Below, piece after piece: positions 50,066 to 59,259 of a stretch of DNA of 64,000 nucleotides. The notes under the pieces are model-generated. The model was not told the DNA's origin. It worked only from the letters and a program-made list of their open reading frames with translations, and did no database searches. This DNA is from Kofleriaceae bacterium (GTDB lineage Bacteria > Myxococcota_A > Polyangia > Haliangiales > Haliangiaceae). Both the position numbers and the translations under genes were made by a program. The DNA is taken from NCBI GenBank assembly GCA_022842285.1, contig JALHPV010000001.1:1-64000 (forward strand), given 5' to 3'. How positions within the stretch are numbered: the first letter of the stretch is position 1; each line of letters starts with the position of its first letter.

Positions 50066-50448
50066 GCCCGGAGCTCTTTGCGAATGACGAGGCGGAGCCC
50101 CGACCAGGTGTCGTCGATCGCGCAGACCTTGTTGTCGACCAGGCCCGTTGGCAGCGCGACCGCGCGAATGGTGTCCTCGGTGATGTCTGTCGTGACGCCC
50201 GAGGTCTGCTTCGGCCACGCGATCCACAGGCCGCCGTCCTGCGCGATCTGCGCCCGCCACCTGCTGAGCTTGTCTGCGAGCACGGCGCGCCGCTTCACGA
50301 ACGCGACGAGCACGTTCACGTTCTTGCCCGACGTGCCGACGGGCACACCGAGGTCGAACCCCGCGGGCGCGCCGACGACCACGACCTTGCTCCTATCCTT
50401 GATGCCCAGCTTCTGGGGCAGGGGCGTTCCCGAGTATCCGGCGGCCAT
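50062..50448 (-). CDS. DUF3052-family protein
   Basis: Protein of 128 residues. Recognised by GYSGTPLPQKLGIKDRSKVV near the start, VAFVKRRAVLADKLSRW, LWIAWPKQTSGVTTDITEDT and VCAIDDTWSGLRLVIRK at the end, all typical of DUF3052. Function unknown. ATG 50448 is chosen over in-frame ATG codons a few bases upstream. Its stop overlaps the GNAT start (ATGA). Confidence 0.85.
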   Translation of the reverse strand: MAAGYSGTPLPQKLGIKDRSKVVVVGAPAGFDLGVPVGTSGKNVNVLVAFVKRRAVLADKLSRWRAQIAQDGGLWIAWPKQTSGVTTDITEDTIRAVALPTGLVDNKVCAIDDTWSGLRLVIRKELRA

Positions 50449-50511
50449 ACCCGCATGGTGCATCACCTGCTAGACCGCGGGCAGGTCGCGATCGCTCGAT
50501 CTACTCGGCGT

Positions 50512-52152
50512 CTACTGCACCAGCTGCTTGCTCGGGCGCCGTGGGGGCTCGCGATCGGGCTCGACCCACGAATGCTCGCGCAACAGGCGGGTCGCGCGAT
50601 CGAGGAGATCCTGCGGCAGGGCGTTGCGATGGGCGGCGGCGAACGCGGCGGCGAGCTGGCCCGCCGTCTGGAAGCGATCGTCACGGACCTTCGCCATGGC
50701 CACGGCGAGGAAGGCCTCCATGTGGGGTGACACGGCGCCGAGCGCGGACGGGCGCAACGGCATCAGGTGCACGACGGCGTAGAGGAGCGCGGGCGTGTCC
50801 TTGGCCGTGAAGGGCACGCGGCCGGTGAGGCAGCGGTAGATGACGGCGCCGAGCGCGTAGGTGTCGGCGCGGTGATCGACGAGCTCGCCCTTGGCCTGCT
50901 CCGGGGCCATGTAGGCGGGCGTGCCGATGACGCCACCCTGGGTGAGCGTGCCGCTGTTGTCGGCGTGCACGGCGACCCCGAAGTCGACGACCTTCCAGAC
51001 GCCGTCCTCGGTGCGGAAGATGTTGTGCGGCTTGAGATCGCGGTGCACGACGCCGGCGAGGCGGGCGCGCTCGAGGGCACTGCCGACCTGCTGCACGAGC
51101 TGCGCGAGCGAGGCGCCGGTGAGGCCGCCTGCGCGGAGAATCTCGCCGAGGGTCTGGCCGCGGAGGCGCTCCATGGCGAGGAACGGCAGCTGATCCGTCG
51201 GGGCCGACGAGTCGAGGACCTGCACGACGTGCGGCGAGTCGATCGCGCCGGCGGTGCGCACCTCGCGGAAGAAGCGCTCGACGTGCTGGGAGTCGCCGAG
51301 GAGCTCGCGGCGCAGGAGCTTCACCGCGCCCTCGGCACCCGTGGAGGCGTGCTTCGCCTCGTAGACCTCGCCCATGGCGCCGCGTCCAAGCACCGGACCG
51401 AGCTCCCACGAGCCCACGACGTGACCGCTGAAGCGACCGGGGCCGCCGATCTGGAGCGCCTTGTCGAGGTCCCGGCGCAACTCGGCCACCTGCAAGTCGC
51501 GCTGGGCGGCGAGGCGCGTGGCGCGCTGGAGCTTCTCGAGGGCGGTGATCGAGGTACGGCGCGTGCCGCGCGCGAGGAAGAAGCACATCGCGTACATCTG
51601 CTGGATGCTGAGCAGGGCGACGATCTGGGCGCCGAAGGGGCAGCTATCACCGACGCGGTAGAAGCCGGTGTCGGGGAGCACATCGAAGACGACGAGCGTC
51701 GAGAGCAAGCCGTGGGAGCCAGCGGCCACGATGTAGACACCGACGGCACTGGCGAAGGACTCGGTCCGGCAGAAGAAGTACACGCCGAGGGCAACGATGA
51801 TCGACGCCGCGGAGAACGTGCCGACGTAGAGGATGCCGATCTGCGTGACGATCACGGTCACGAACGCGAGGATGTTGAGGTGCTTGGGGTCGAACTTCGA
51901 CGGCGTGCGCAGCCGGACGTAGACGCCGAAGCTGCCGACGATGGCGATGGCCGTGCCGATCGCGAGGGCGAGCGCGATTCGACGATCCCCCGGCAACACG
52001 ACGAGCGCGAGCAGGACGCCGACCGCGGCGGCCCACGCGAGCTGGATGAACGTTCGCGTCCGCGCGACCTCCTCGTTGCGCAGCGCATCGGCCGGCGACG
52101 TGAACGTCGTCGGGGCGGGCTCGGTCACGCGCGGGAGGGGCGTGTGGTCCAT
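50512..52152 (-). CDS. Ser/Thr protein kinase with N-terminal six-helix membrane domain
   Basis: Kinase of 546 residues. Residues 36-195 have six hydrophobic segments (LAWAAAVGVLLALVVL, IALALAIGTAIAIVGSF, ILAFVTVIVTQIGILYVG, SIIVALGVYFFC, GVYIVAAGSHGLLSTLVVF, GAQIVALLSIQQMYAMCFF), then a short coiled coil. The kinase domain is complete: LGRGAMGEVYEA, K278 in GAVKLLRREL, HRDLKPHN with D372, D390 in DFG, YMAPEQAKGE. The membrane domain before the kinase, rather than after it, suggests a sensor that reports from the membrane. Its start overlaps the stop of the next kinase (TGATG). Confidence 0.92.
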   Translation of the reverse strand: MDHTPLPRVTEPAPTTFTSPADALRNEEVARTRTFIQLAWAAAVGVLLALVVLPGDRRIALALAIGTAIAIVGSFGVYVRLRTPSKFDPKHLNILAFVTVIVTQIGILYVGTFSAASIIVALGVYFFCRTESFASAVGVYIVAAGSHGLLSTLVVFDVLPDTGFYRVGDSCPFGAQIVALLSIQQMYAMCFFLARGTRRTSITALEKLQRATRLAAQRDLQVAELRRDLDKALQIGGPGRFSGHVVGSWELGPVLGRGAMGEVYEAKHASTGAEGAVKLLRRELLGDSQHVERFFREVRTAGAIDSPHVVQVLDSSAPTDQLPFLAMERLRGQTLGEILRAGGLTGASLAQLVQQVGSALERARLAGVVHRDLKPHNIFRTEDGVWKVVDFGVAVHADNSGTLTQGGVIGTPAYMAPEQAKGELVDHRADTYALGAVIYRCLTGRVPFTAKDTPALLYAVVHLMPLRPSALGAVSPHMEAFLAVAMAKVRDDRFQTAGQLAAAFAAAHRNALPQDLLDRATRLLREHSWVEPDREPPRRPSKQLVQ

Positions 52153-53936
52153 CAGACGAGGCTCCACGGATGCTTGCGGATCAGCGCGTCGGCGTGGCGC
52201 CGGAAGTTCGGGGAGAGGGAGTCCTGGATCGCGTCGTCGAGAGCGCTGGCTTGCTGCGCGCCGGTGGCGAAGCGCGCCTCGGGATCCTTGGCGATCGCGA
52301 TGGCGAACCAGCGGTCCAGGTCCGCCGGCAATTCGAGAAGCGCACCGGGGCGCGCGGCCATGGTGTGGACGACGGCATAGAGCAACCCCGGCGTGTCGCC
52401 GGCCTCGAACGGCAAGCGGCCGGTGAGCGCGCGGTACGCGATCACGGCGAGGGCATACAGATCCGCGCGGCTGTCGACGCGCTCGCCCTTCGCCTGCTCG
52501 GGCGCCATGTAGCTCGGCGTACCGACGACGCCGCCTTGCGTGAGCGTGCCGCTGTTCTCCTCGGCGAGGGTGGCGACGCCGAAGTCGAGGATCTTCCACA
52601 GCGGGGGTGGGCCGGCGACGAGCATCAGATTCTGCGGCTTCAGATCGCGATGCACGATCTTCGCTGCACTCGCCGCATCGATACCAGCGCCGACCTGCCG
52701 GACCAGATCCGCGACGGCGCGGGCAGACAGCCGCGGCTCCTTGCGGAGCTGCTCGGCGAGGGTGGTGCCCCGCAGACGCTCCATCGCGAGATAGGGCAGG
52801 GCCGCATCGGGCGTCGACGTCTCGATGACCTTGACGATGTGCGGCGAGTCGATCGCGCTACTCGTCTTCACTTCGCGCAAGAACCGCGCGAGGTGCGTCG
52901 GGTCGGTGAGGAGCTCGCGACGCAAGAGCTTCACCGCCGCGGGCTCGCCGGTGCCGCGATGCACGGCCTCGTAGACCTCGCCCATGGCGCCGCGCCCGAG
53001 GAGTACGCCGAGCTGATGCTCGCCGACGATCTGGTCGGTGTGCCGGCCCGGCGAGCCGATGCGCAGGGCGCGCTCGAGGTCGACGCGCAGCTCGTCGAGG
53101 AGGGCCTGGCGCTGCGAGGCGAGGCGCGTGGCGCGGCGAAGCTGTTCGATGGACTTCAGCGACGCTTCGCGGAACGCCCGGGCCGTGGTGTACGCGAGCA
53201 CGTAGACGCCGAGCACGAACAGCGCGCCAGCGAGGCGCGTCCCGATCGTGCCCGGGTAGTCGCTCGCGAACACGCCCGGATCCTCGACGACCCCGAACAC
53301 GATCGGGGCTGACACGAGCACGTAGCAGGTGATGGCGCTCGCCATGGCCCCGCGCGCGAGGCGTTGCAACTCGGTGCGTGCGAAGAAGTGGATGCCGATC
53401 ACCACGATGCCGGGGCACGCGGTGAACACGCCGTAATAGAGCACCGTGAAGTGTCCGTTCACGACGCAGATGACGGTGAGCATCGCAAGGCGCGCGTCGT
53501 TGTACTTGGCCGGATCCTTGAACTGCTGGTGGAACCACGCCGACAGCACGATGCCCAAGAGCAGGCCCGTGACGAAGATGATCGTCATGAGGAGTGACGC
53601 CTTGAACAGCGGCGTAACCGCGATGGCCGCGACGCTGATCACCCAGCCGTAGCGAATGAACAGCCGGGTCCGGTCGATCTCCTCATCGCGCAGGGCGTCC
53701 GCGGCGGTAGTGAGCGACGCCATCGTCCCCATCCCCGGCTGGGTCGCGACCGCCTCGCGATCCGCGAGCGCCGCCTTGAACTCGGGGGGCGGCCACGGTG
53801 GGGGCTGACCGGTGGGCAAGCTCGGGGTGAGCGGGATCGTGGCCGGTGCTTCCGTGATGGGCTCGGTCCCCGCACTCCCAGGAGTTGCGGGAGGTTGGTC
53901 CGCGACGGTGGCGCCGTCGTCGTCGTCCCCGGCCAT
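52152..53936 (-). CDS. Ser/Thr protein kinase, tandem paralogue with N-terminal membrane domain
   Basis: Kinase of 594 residues with the same layout as the downstream gene. A Pro/Thr-rich tail to about 60, then five or six hydrophobic segments (YGWVISVAAIAVTPLFKASL, IIFVTGLLLGIVLSAWF, ALFVLGVYVLAYTTARAF), the same linker (IEQLRRATRLASQRQALLDE) and a kinase domain with LGRGAMGEVYEAVHRG, AVKLLRRELL, HRDLKPQNLML, ILDFGVATL, YMAPEQAKGE. All catalytic residues are present. The kinase domains of the pair share long identical stretches, so they arose by duplication. ATG 53936; divergent from the VWA gene. Confidence 0.92.
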   Translation of the reverse strand: MAGDDDDGATVADQPPATPGSAGTEPITEAPATIPLTPSLPTGQPPPWPPPEFKAALADREAVATQPGMGTMASLTTAADALRDEEIDRTRLFIRYGWVISVAAIAVTPLFKASLLMTIIFVTGLLLGIVLSAWFHQQFKDPAKYNDARLAMLTVICVVNGHFTVLYYGVFTACPGIVVIGIHFFARTELQRLARGAMASAITCYVLVSAPIVFGVVEDPGVFASDYPGTIGTRLAGALFVLGVYVLAYTTARAFREASLKSIEQLRRATRLASQRQALLDELRVDLERALRIGSPGRHTDQIVGEHQLGVLLGRGAMGEVYEAVHRGTGEPAAVKLLRRELLTDPTHLARFLREVKTSSAIDSPHIVKVIETSTPDAALPYLAMERLRGTTLAEQLRKEPRLSARAVADLVRQVGAGIDAASAAKIVHRDLKPQNLMLVAGPPPLWKILDFGVATLAEENSGTLTQGGVVGTPSYMAPEQAKGERVDSRADLYALAVIAYRALTGRLPFEAGDTPGLLYAVVHTMAARPGALLELPADLDRWFAIAIAKDPEARFATGAQQASALDDAIQDSLSPNFRRHADALIRKHPWSLV

Positions 53937-54028
53937 CAGGGCGTCATCCTACGCCGAGCGCCTACAGGTGGCGAATCCGCCGACTATCTCGATAGATCGG
54001 CCCGTCCGGTGGTGCGTTTCTCAGCCAG

Positions 54029-55945
54029 ATGCGCAGACGCCTCGTCGATCTGTTTCTCCTGCTCCTCCTCGTGACCGGGTTCTCCGCCGTGGCGTTCGCC
54101 GACGCGCTTGGCACCCTCGAGATCGATGTGACCGGTGGCGGTACGCCCATCGCGGGCGCCTCGATCACTGTCACCTGCGGCGCGAAGACCCGCACCGCCA
54201 CCACGGACGCCTCGGGGCACGCCTCGCTCGCCAACCTGCCCGCGGGCACCTGCACGGTGATGGCAAAGGCCACCGGCTTCAAGGCGAAGTCGGCCAAGGC
54301 GAAGGTCGGCACCGGCACCGCGGCCACCGTGTCCCTCGCGCTGACCGGTGTGCCCGCGAAGATCGAGCCAGCGAAGGACGAGGACAAGACGGTCTCGAAG
54401 GAGATCGCGCCGGCGAAGCGAGTGGCCAAGAAGCCCAGCATGCCGTCGCCCTCGGTGGCTCCCTCGCCGCCTCCGCCTCCGCCGCCGCCGACGGTCCAGG
54501 TGGTCGATGGCAACGACCCCAATCACAACACCGAGGCGTACTCGAAGATCGACGACAACCCGTTCTACGCGACGGCCACCGCGCCGCTCTCCACGTTCTC
54601 CGCCGATGTCGATACCGCGTCCTACTCGAACCTCCGCCGCTTCCTCCGCGAGGGCAAGACGCCGCCGCCCGACGCCATCCGCATCGAGGAGATGATCAAC
54701 TACTTCAAGTACGACTACCCGGCCCCGGCGAAGGGCGAGCCCTTCTCGATCACCACCGAGGTCGGCCCGGCGCCCTGGAACGCCAAGCATCAGCTCGTCC
54801 GGATCGGTCTCGCTGCGCCCCCCATCGCCGCGTCGCAGGTCCCGGCGCGCAACCTCGTCTTCCTCCTCGACGTGTCGGGCTCCATGTCCGACGCCAACAA
54901 GCTGCCCCTCCTCAAGCAGGCGATGAACCTCGTCATCGAGACGCTCCGCCCGCAGGACTCGATCGCGATCGCCGTCTACGCCGGCGCCTCGGGCCTCGCC
55001 CTCCAGGCCACCAAGGGCAGCGAGAAGGACACGATCCGCCAGGCGCTGTTCTCCCTCGAGGCCGGTGGCTCGACCAACGGCGCAGCCGGCATCGAGCTCG
55101 CCTACCAGGTCGCCGAGAAGAACTTCAAGAAGAAGGGCATCAACCGCGTCATCCTCGCCACCGACGGCGACTTCAACGTCGGCACGACCTCGGAAGGTGA
55201 CCTGACCCGCCTCATCGAAGAGAAACGCGAGAAGGGCGTCTTCCTCACCGTCCTCGGCTTCGGCATGGGCAACTACAAGGACTCCACGATGGAGAAGCTC
55301 GCCGACCGCGGCAACGGCAACTACGCGTACATCGACACCATCGAAGAAGCCCGCAAGGTCCTCGTCAAGGAAGCCGGCGCCACGCTCGTCACCGTCGCCA
55401 AGGACGTGAAGCTGCAGGTCGAGTTCAACCCGGCCATGATCGCGGGCTACCGCCTCATCGGCTACGAGAACCGCGTCATGCGGAACGAAGACTTCAACGA
55501 CGACAAGAAGGACGCCGGCGAGATCGGCGCGGGCCACGCCGTCACCGCCATCTACGAGCTCGTCCCCGCCGGCCAGGACGTCCCCGGCGCCAAGACCGAC
55601 GACCTCAAGTACCAGACCAAGGGCACCACCAAGACCGACGCCGCCGCCTCGAAGGAGCTCCTGACCGTCAAGGTCCGCTACAAGAAGCCCGACGGCGACA
55701 AGTCGACCCTCCTCTCGCGCGCCGTCTCGGGCTCGGTGGCCGACCTCGCCAAGACCACCGATGATTATCGCTGGGTCGCCGCCATGTCCGCCTTCGGCAT
55801 GCTGCTCCGCGAGTCGCCCCACAAGGGCAACCTCACCTGGAAGCAGGTCGCCTCGCTCGCCGAAGGCTCGAAGGGCACGGACGCCGAGGGCTACCGCGCC
55901 CAGGCTCTCGAGATGATCACCCTCGCGACGAAGTTGAAGAAGTAA
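54029..55945 (+). CDS. YfbK-type VWA protein with N-terminal carboxypeptidase-regulatory-like domain
   Basis: Exported protein of 638 residues. Signal DLFLLLLLVTGFSAVAFA; an Ig-like regulatory domain at about 25-110 (LEIDVTGGGTPIAGASITVT); a Pro-rich linker; the VWA_N segment (FSADVDTASYSNLRRFLREG, RIEEMINYFKYDYP); the VWA domain with the metal site DVSGSMS; and the YfbK C-terminal domain (VEFNPAMIAGYRLIGYENRV, then EIGAGHAVTAIYELVPAG). This family has unknown function; VWA domains bind partner proteins through a divalent metal. ATG 54029. It lies 92 bp from the divergent kinase pair. Confidence 0.92.
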   Translation: MRRRLVDLFLLLLLVTGFSAVAFADALGTLEIDVTGGGTPIAGASITVTCGAKTRTATTDASGHASLANLPAGTCTVMAKATGFKAKSAKAKVGTGTAATVSLALTGVPAKIEPAKDEDKTVSKEIAPAKRVAKKPSMPSPSVAPSPPPPPPPPTVQVVDGNDPNHNTEAYSKIDDNPFYATATAPLSTFSADVDTASYSNLRRFLREGKTPPPDAIRIEEMINYFKYDYPAPAKGEPFSITTEVGPAPWNAKHQLVRIGLAAPPIAASQVPARNLVFLLDVSGSMSDANKLPLLKQAMNLVIETLRPQDSIAIAVYAGASGLALQATKGSEKDTIRQALFSLEAGGSTNGAAGIELAYQVAEKNFKKKGINRVILATDGDFNVGTTSEGDLTRLIEEKREKGVFLTVLGFGMGNYKDSTMEKLADRGNGNYAYIDTIEEARKVLVKEAGATLVTVAKDVKLQVEFNPAMIAGYRLIGYENRVMRNEDFNDDKKDAGEIGAGHAVTAIYELVPAGQDVPGAKTDDLKYQTKGTTKTDAAASKELLTVKVRYKKPDGDKSTLLSRAVSGSVADLAKTTDDYRWVAAMSAFGMLLRESPHKGNLTWKQVASLAEGSKGTDAEGYRAQALEMITLATKLKK

Positions 55946-56369
55946 CCGCCTTCAGCAGCGCGCGCCGCGGCGCACCGGCCAGCACCTCGTGCAGCCGGCT
56001 GCGCCGATCGTCGCTCAGTCGCGCGAACGCCGCGGCGAACGCATCGTCCGGCGACCGGACAGTCAGTCGCTTCCGACACGCCATCGCTTCGAGCGGCGTC
56101 AGTCCCGCGAACAGGTGCCGCAGCTCGCGCTCGCGCCGCTCGAAGGTCATCGCATGCGACTCGCCCGGCTGCCGGGGCGCCCGGATGACGTCGATGACCC
56201 GCTCCACGAACGAGGCGGGCAGCTCGGTCGTCACCGCCTGTTGCGCGCGGATGCTGTCCGACGTCAGCTCGTCGCTCTCGACCGGCTCCCAGATGGCCGA
56301 CTCCCCGGCCACGAGCTCGAGCTTCCGGGTCTCCATCCGATCGGTGAGGCTTTCCGCGATGTTGCGCAT
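55917..56369 (-). CDS. Hypothetical protein
   Basis: Protein of 150 residues, family not recognised. It is mostly helical, with a Glu/Arg-rich middle (MTFERRERELRHLFAGL) and a C-terminal segment TPLEAMACRKRLTVRSPDDA, then AFARLSDDRRSRLHEVLAGA that looks like a conserved helical domain. No signal. ATG 56369 is chosen; the frame extends to ATG 56453, which would collide with the cassette B start. Its end overlaps the convergent VWA gene by 29 bp. Confidence 0.62.
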   Translation of the reverse strand: MRNIAESLTDRMETRKLELVAGESAIWEPVESDELTSDSIRAQQAVTTELPASFVERVIDVIRAPRQPGESHAMTFERRERELRHLFAGLTPLEAMACRKRLTVRSPDDAFAAAFARLSDDRRSRLHEVLAGAPRRALLKAVTSSTSSRG

Positions 56370-56451
56370 GGGCCGGCGCTTCGGCCGCCCCTTGCCGTGG
56401 TTGCGCAGAAAGTTTCGGCAACCCACGGGCGCCCCGGCCGAGCAGCGACCC

Positions 56452-58353
56452 ATGTCGGAACCTACCCGCGACCCCCTCGTTCCAACTCCTGCGCCTGGCT
56501 CTGAGCTGGCAACGCCTTCTGCAACGGCACCAGCGCCTCGATTGGCTCGCATCCCCGCGCCTGGATTGTTCGAGCAGTCGGCGGCGCCCGCACCCATCGC
56601 GCCCGTCGCACCCATCGGTCACGCCTCGCACGAGGTGAAGATTCAGCTCGCCGAGAAGGGACATTTTTCCGGGGAGTTCGTCGTAACTCTCGAGGGCGGG
56701 AAGACTGGCGTGGGGGTCGACGGGAAGACTCTTGACGATCGCGTGTCCGGATCGATCAAGACCCTCGAGAGCACCATGTCGGTGAAGTTGAACGACTTCG
56801 CGGCGAAGGTGGAGACGTCGATGGTGTCGGGTGAAGTGGACGCCGCGATCATCGACAACCTCAAGTGCGCGGTGGAAGTGACCGGGGCCTCTGCCAGCGT
56901 CAGTGCAGACGGTGTCGAATTCGACCTTGCCGCCATCAGCGTCAAGGTGGTGGGAGATATCGGGAGCTGGCTCGATCTTCCCGATGGCATGACGGCGACG
57001 GTCGATGGGCGCCTCACGTATGCAATCGGGCCCGAGCTGCTGGCGAAGCTGGCGCCCGTCGTCGCTCGCAAAGCCGAGATCGGTGCGCTGGCCGCAGATG
57101 CCGAGCGATTCACGAACGAGCTGGCCGACCACGGGCGAGCCCTCGAAGCTGCGAAGTCCAAGCGCGCCGAGCTCGTCGCGAAGGGAGCGGGTGGTGAAGC
57201 GCTCGAGAAGATCGAGCGGGAGATCGCCGAGCACACTAAACTGCTACAGAGAAAGTCGGGATTTCTCAGGTCAACGCTCGGCAAGCTCAAGGAAGCCAAG
57301 AAGAAGCTCGGGACCGCGATCGGCGCGGTGAAGGGCAAGGCCGGCAAGCGCATCGCGCGGCTGGTCGGCCAAGAGGTTGCGGAGCGACTCGGCAAGTTCA
57401 TCGCCAAGGCGATCCCGATCTTGAACATCGTGTCGACGATCTTCGACATCGTCGAGATCGTTCAGGCGATTCATCAGATCGCGACCGGCGAAGCAGGCGG
57501 TGGTGGGAATGAAGAAGGAGAGGGAAAGAAAGGCGGCACCGGCGGTTCGGACGGCGACACCGGCTCGACGGGCGGGTCTTCCGACGAAGCACAGGAGAAG
57601 CTCGAGCGTGTGCCGGAGCGCGCACGCGAGCTGCTCACGTCGATCAAGCGTGGGAAGGGCGTGAAGCTCGACGAGGACCAGCTGATGGCGCTTGGCCTGA
57701 TGCTCCAGGGGCTGACGGATGGCGAGCTCGAGGCGGTCAAGCGCGAGCTCACGCATGGCACCACCGCGACAAACGCAGAGCAGCTGTTTCGCTCGGTGAG
57801 TGACGTGATCGCGAAGATCAGAAATCCATCGGGGATGGTGAGCGTGAAGGTCGGCATTGATGGCTCCGACGTCAGGGAGCGCCGCGACATCTCGGTCGAT
57901 ATCGCAGACCACGAGGCCGGCGAGAGCTCGAGCTCCGGGCCGACGACAGATCTGACACCGATGACGAAGGAAGAGACACCGAGTGTTACCGTGAAGACCT
58001 TCGAGCAACCGGATGGACCCATCACGACGCCGAGCCAGGTGATGGACCCGGATGACCCGATGAACGTGATCAACGATCCTCCCCCAGCGCTGCTCCACCA
58101 GTGGTTTCAGTTTCAGGGTGACAAGCTCATGAGCACGGGCGCCGACATCATGTGGGCCCTATCAGTCGGTAGCCGCACGTTCAACGTGCAGACGAAAACT
58201 ACGACATCCCTCGAAGGAGGGACGTGGCACGCGCATATCGAGTTCAACGTGAGCAACAAGGGTGCGGACTCGACGTACATTCATCGCTACTGGGTGACGC
58301 GCAACGAAGGACAGATGGTGTTCGAACCGTACGGGTTGTTCGATGACCTGTGA
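56452..58353 (+). CDS. Large protein of cassette B, possible effector or structural partner
   Basis: Protein of 633 residues, no family recognised. Residues 1-55 are Pro/Ala-rich. Residues 60-185 are beta-rich (EVKIQLAEKGHFSGEFVVTL, VEVTGASASVSADGVEFDLA). A coiled coil follows (AKSKRAELVAKGAGGEALEK, HTKLLQRKSGFLRSTLGKLK), then a hydrophobic helix region (LGKFIAKAIPILNIVSTIFD, then IVEIVQAIHQIA), a Gly/Asp linker and a C-terminal domain ending ADSTYIHRYWVTRNEGQM. The pattern (disordered start, coiled coil, hydrophobic hairpin, variable end) is like many polymorphic toxin or injection-system cargo proteins, but no catalytic motif is clear. ATG 56452. The next gene overlaps its stop by 11 bp. 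Confidence 0.7.
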   Translation: MSEPTRDPLVPTPAPGSELATPSATAPAPRLARIPAPGLFEQSAAPAPIAPVAPIGHASHEVKIQLAEKGHFSGEFVVTLEGGKTGVGVDGKTLDDRVSGSIKTLESTMSVKLNDFAAKVETSMVSGEVDAAIIDNLKCAVEVTGASASVSADGVEFDLAAISVKVVGDIGSWLDLPDGMTATVDGRLTYAIGPELLAKLAPVVARKAEIGALAADAERFTNELADHGRALEAAKSKRAELVAKGAGGEALEKIEREIAEHTKLLQRKSGFLRSTLGKLKEAKKKLGTAIGAVKGKAGKRIARLVGQEVAERLGKFIAKAIPILNIVSTIFDIVEIVQAIHQIATGEAGGGGNEEGEGKKGGTGGSDGDTGSTGGSSDEAQEKLERVPERARELLTSIKRGKGVKLDEDQLMALGLMLQGLTDGELEAVKRELTHGTTATNAEQLFRSVSDVIAKIRNPSGMVSVKVGIDGSDVRERRDISVDIADHEAGESSSSGPTTDLTPMTKEETPSVTVKTFEQPDGPITTPSQVMDPDDPMNVINDPPPALLHQWFQFQGDKLMSTGADIMWALSVGSRTFNVQTKTTTSLEGGTWHAHIEFNVSNKGADSTYIHRYWVTRNEGQMVFEPYGLFDDL

Positions 58354-59221
58354 CTGGCGATTCGTCGTTGCCGTGCTCGCCGTCTCGGCCGGCTGCTGGG
58401 GCGGTCAACCGAAGCAGAGCGCGCCAGCGCAAGAAGTACAGGCTGGCGAACCAGCCGTACCGAGGTTCAGGGTCGACTGCGATGCAAAGCATGCCCCTCG
58501 CCCCGAGCGGGATCCGACGCCGATGTGCTGGGTTCCGGCTGGCACGATGCTGATGGGCGCGCCGGCCCATGCGGATGCTCCCGGCGATGGGCCCGAGCGG
58601 CACGTGACGATCTCCCGGGGCTTCTATCTGGATCAGTATCCGGTCACGCGCGCGCGCTTCGGGGACTTCGTGCGCGCGCAGCAGAACCGGTGCCCCTCGG
58701 GCCCAAATGGAGCCTGCGCGGTCGACAGTGGTGCCGGTGTCGACATCACGCCTGGAAGTGGATTCCCGACCGATCCTCGGTTCGCACATCTGCCTCCTCA
58801 CGTTCGACACGAGTTGGCGGTCGAGTACTGCGAGTGGGCCGGCAAGCAGTTGCCAACCGAGGCCGAGTGGGAGCTTGCCGCCCGGCGGGATCCGGCGACG
58901 GGGGCGGTTCACACGTACGTCTGGGGGGACGATCCGAAGCCAGACGCGGAATCGAAACACGGCGTCTCGGCGGTCGGCGTCCACGACCTCGGTACCGGCA
59001 ACAGGGAGGCAGTGCGAGACTGTTATTTGGAACGAACAGCATGCGTGTCGCCGTGCGTCGATCCGATCGCGACCACGTGCCCCGAACATTTCTTCTCGAC
59101 CTCACGGCCGCCATTTCGGGCGGTTACGCACGTGGATCGAGGTGGCTGGGGGCATCCTGCGAAGACCCGTGTGCGTGGACTTCGCAGTACGTGGAGCTTT
59201 CGCTGCATGTATCGCAAGTAG
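58343..59221 (+). CDS. FGE/SUMF1-type (sulfatase-modifying-factor fold) lipoprotein of cassette B
   Basis: Exported protein of 292 residues with lipoprotein signal VVAVLAVSAGC. The domain shows the FGE-sulfatase fold: MCWVPAGTMLMGAP, GPERHVTISRGFYLDQYPVT, EYCEWAGKQLPTEAEWELAA, then a shortened middle and the end SFRCMYRK. The loop before that end carries Cys residues (ERTACVSPCVDP), but the Cys pair used by true formylglycine-generating enzymes cannot be assigned. Many family members are binding proteins rather than enzymes. It overlaps the preceding gene and is followed by the AAA gene after 38 bp. Confidence 0.82.
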   Translation: MTCDWRFVVAVLAVSAGCWGGQPKQSAPAQEVQAGEPAVPRFRVDCDAKHAPRPERDPTPMCWVPAGTMLMGAPAHADAPGDGPERHVTISRGFYLDQYPVTRARFGDFVRAQQNRCPSGPNGACAVDSGAGVDITPGSGFPTDPRFAHLPPHVRHELAVEYCEWAGKQLPTEAEWELAARRDPATGAVHTYVWGDDPKPDAESKHGVSAVGVHDLGTGNREAVRDCYLERTACVSPCVDPIATTCPEHFFSTSRPPFRAVTHVDRGGWGHPAKTRVRGLRSTWSFRCMYRK

Positions 59222-59259
59222 GTACGCAACCGAGCCTCGATGCGGCCGAGGCTCGGCCC

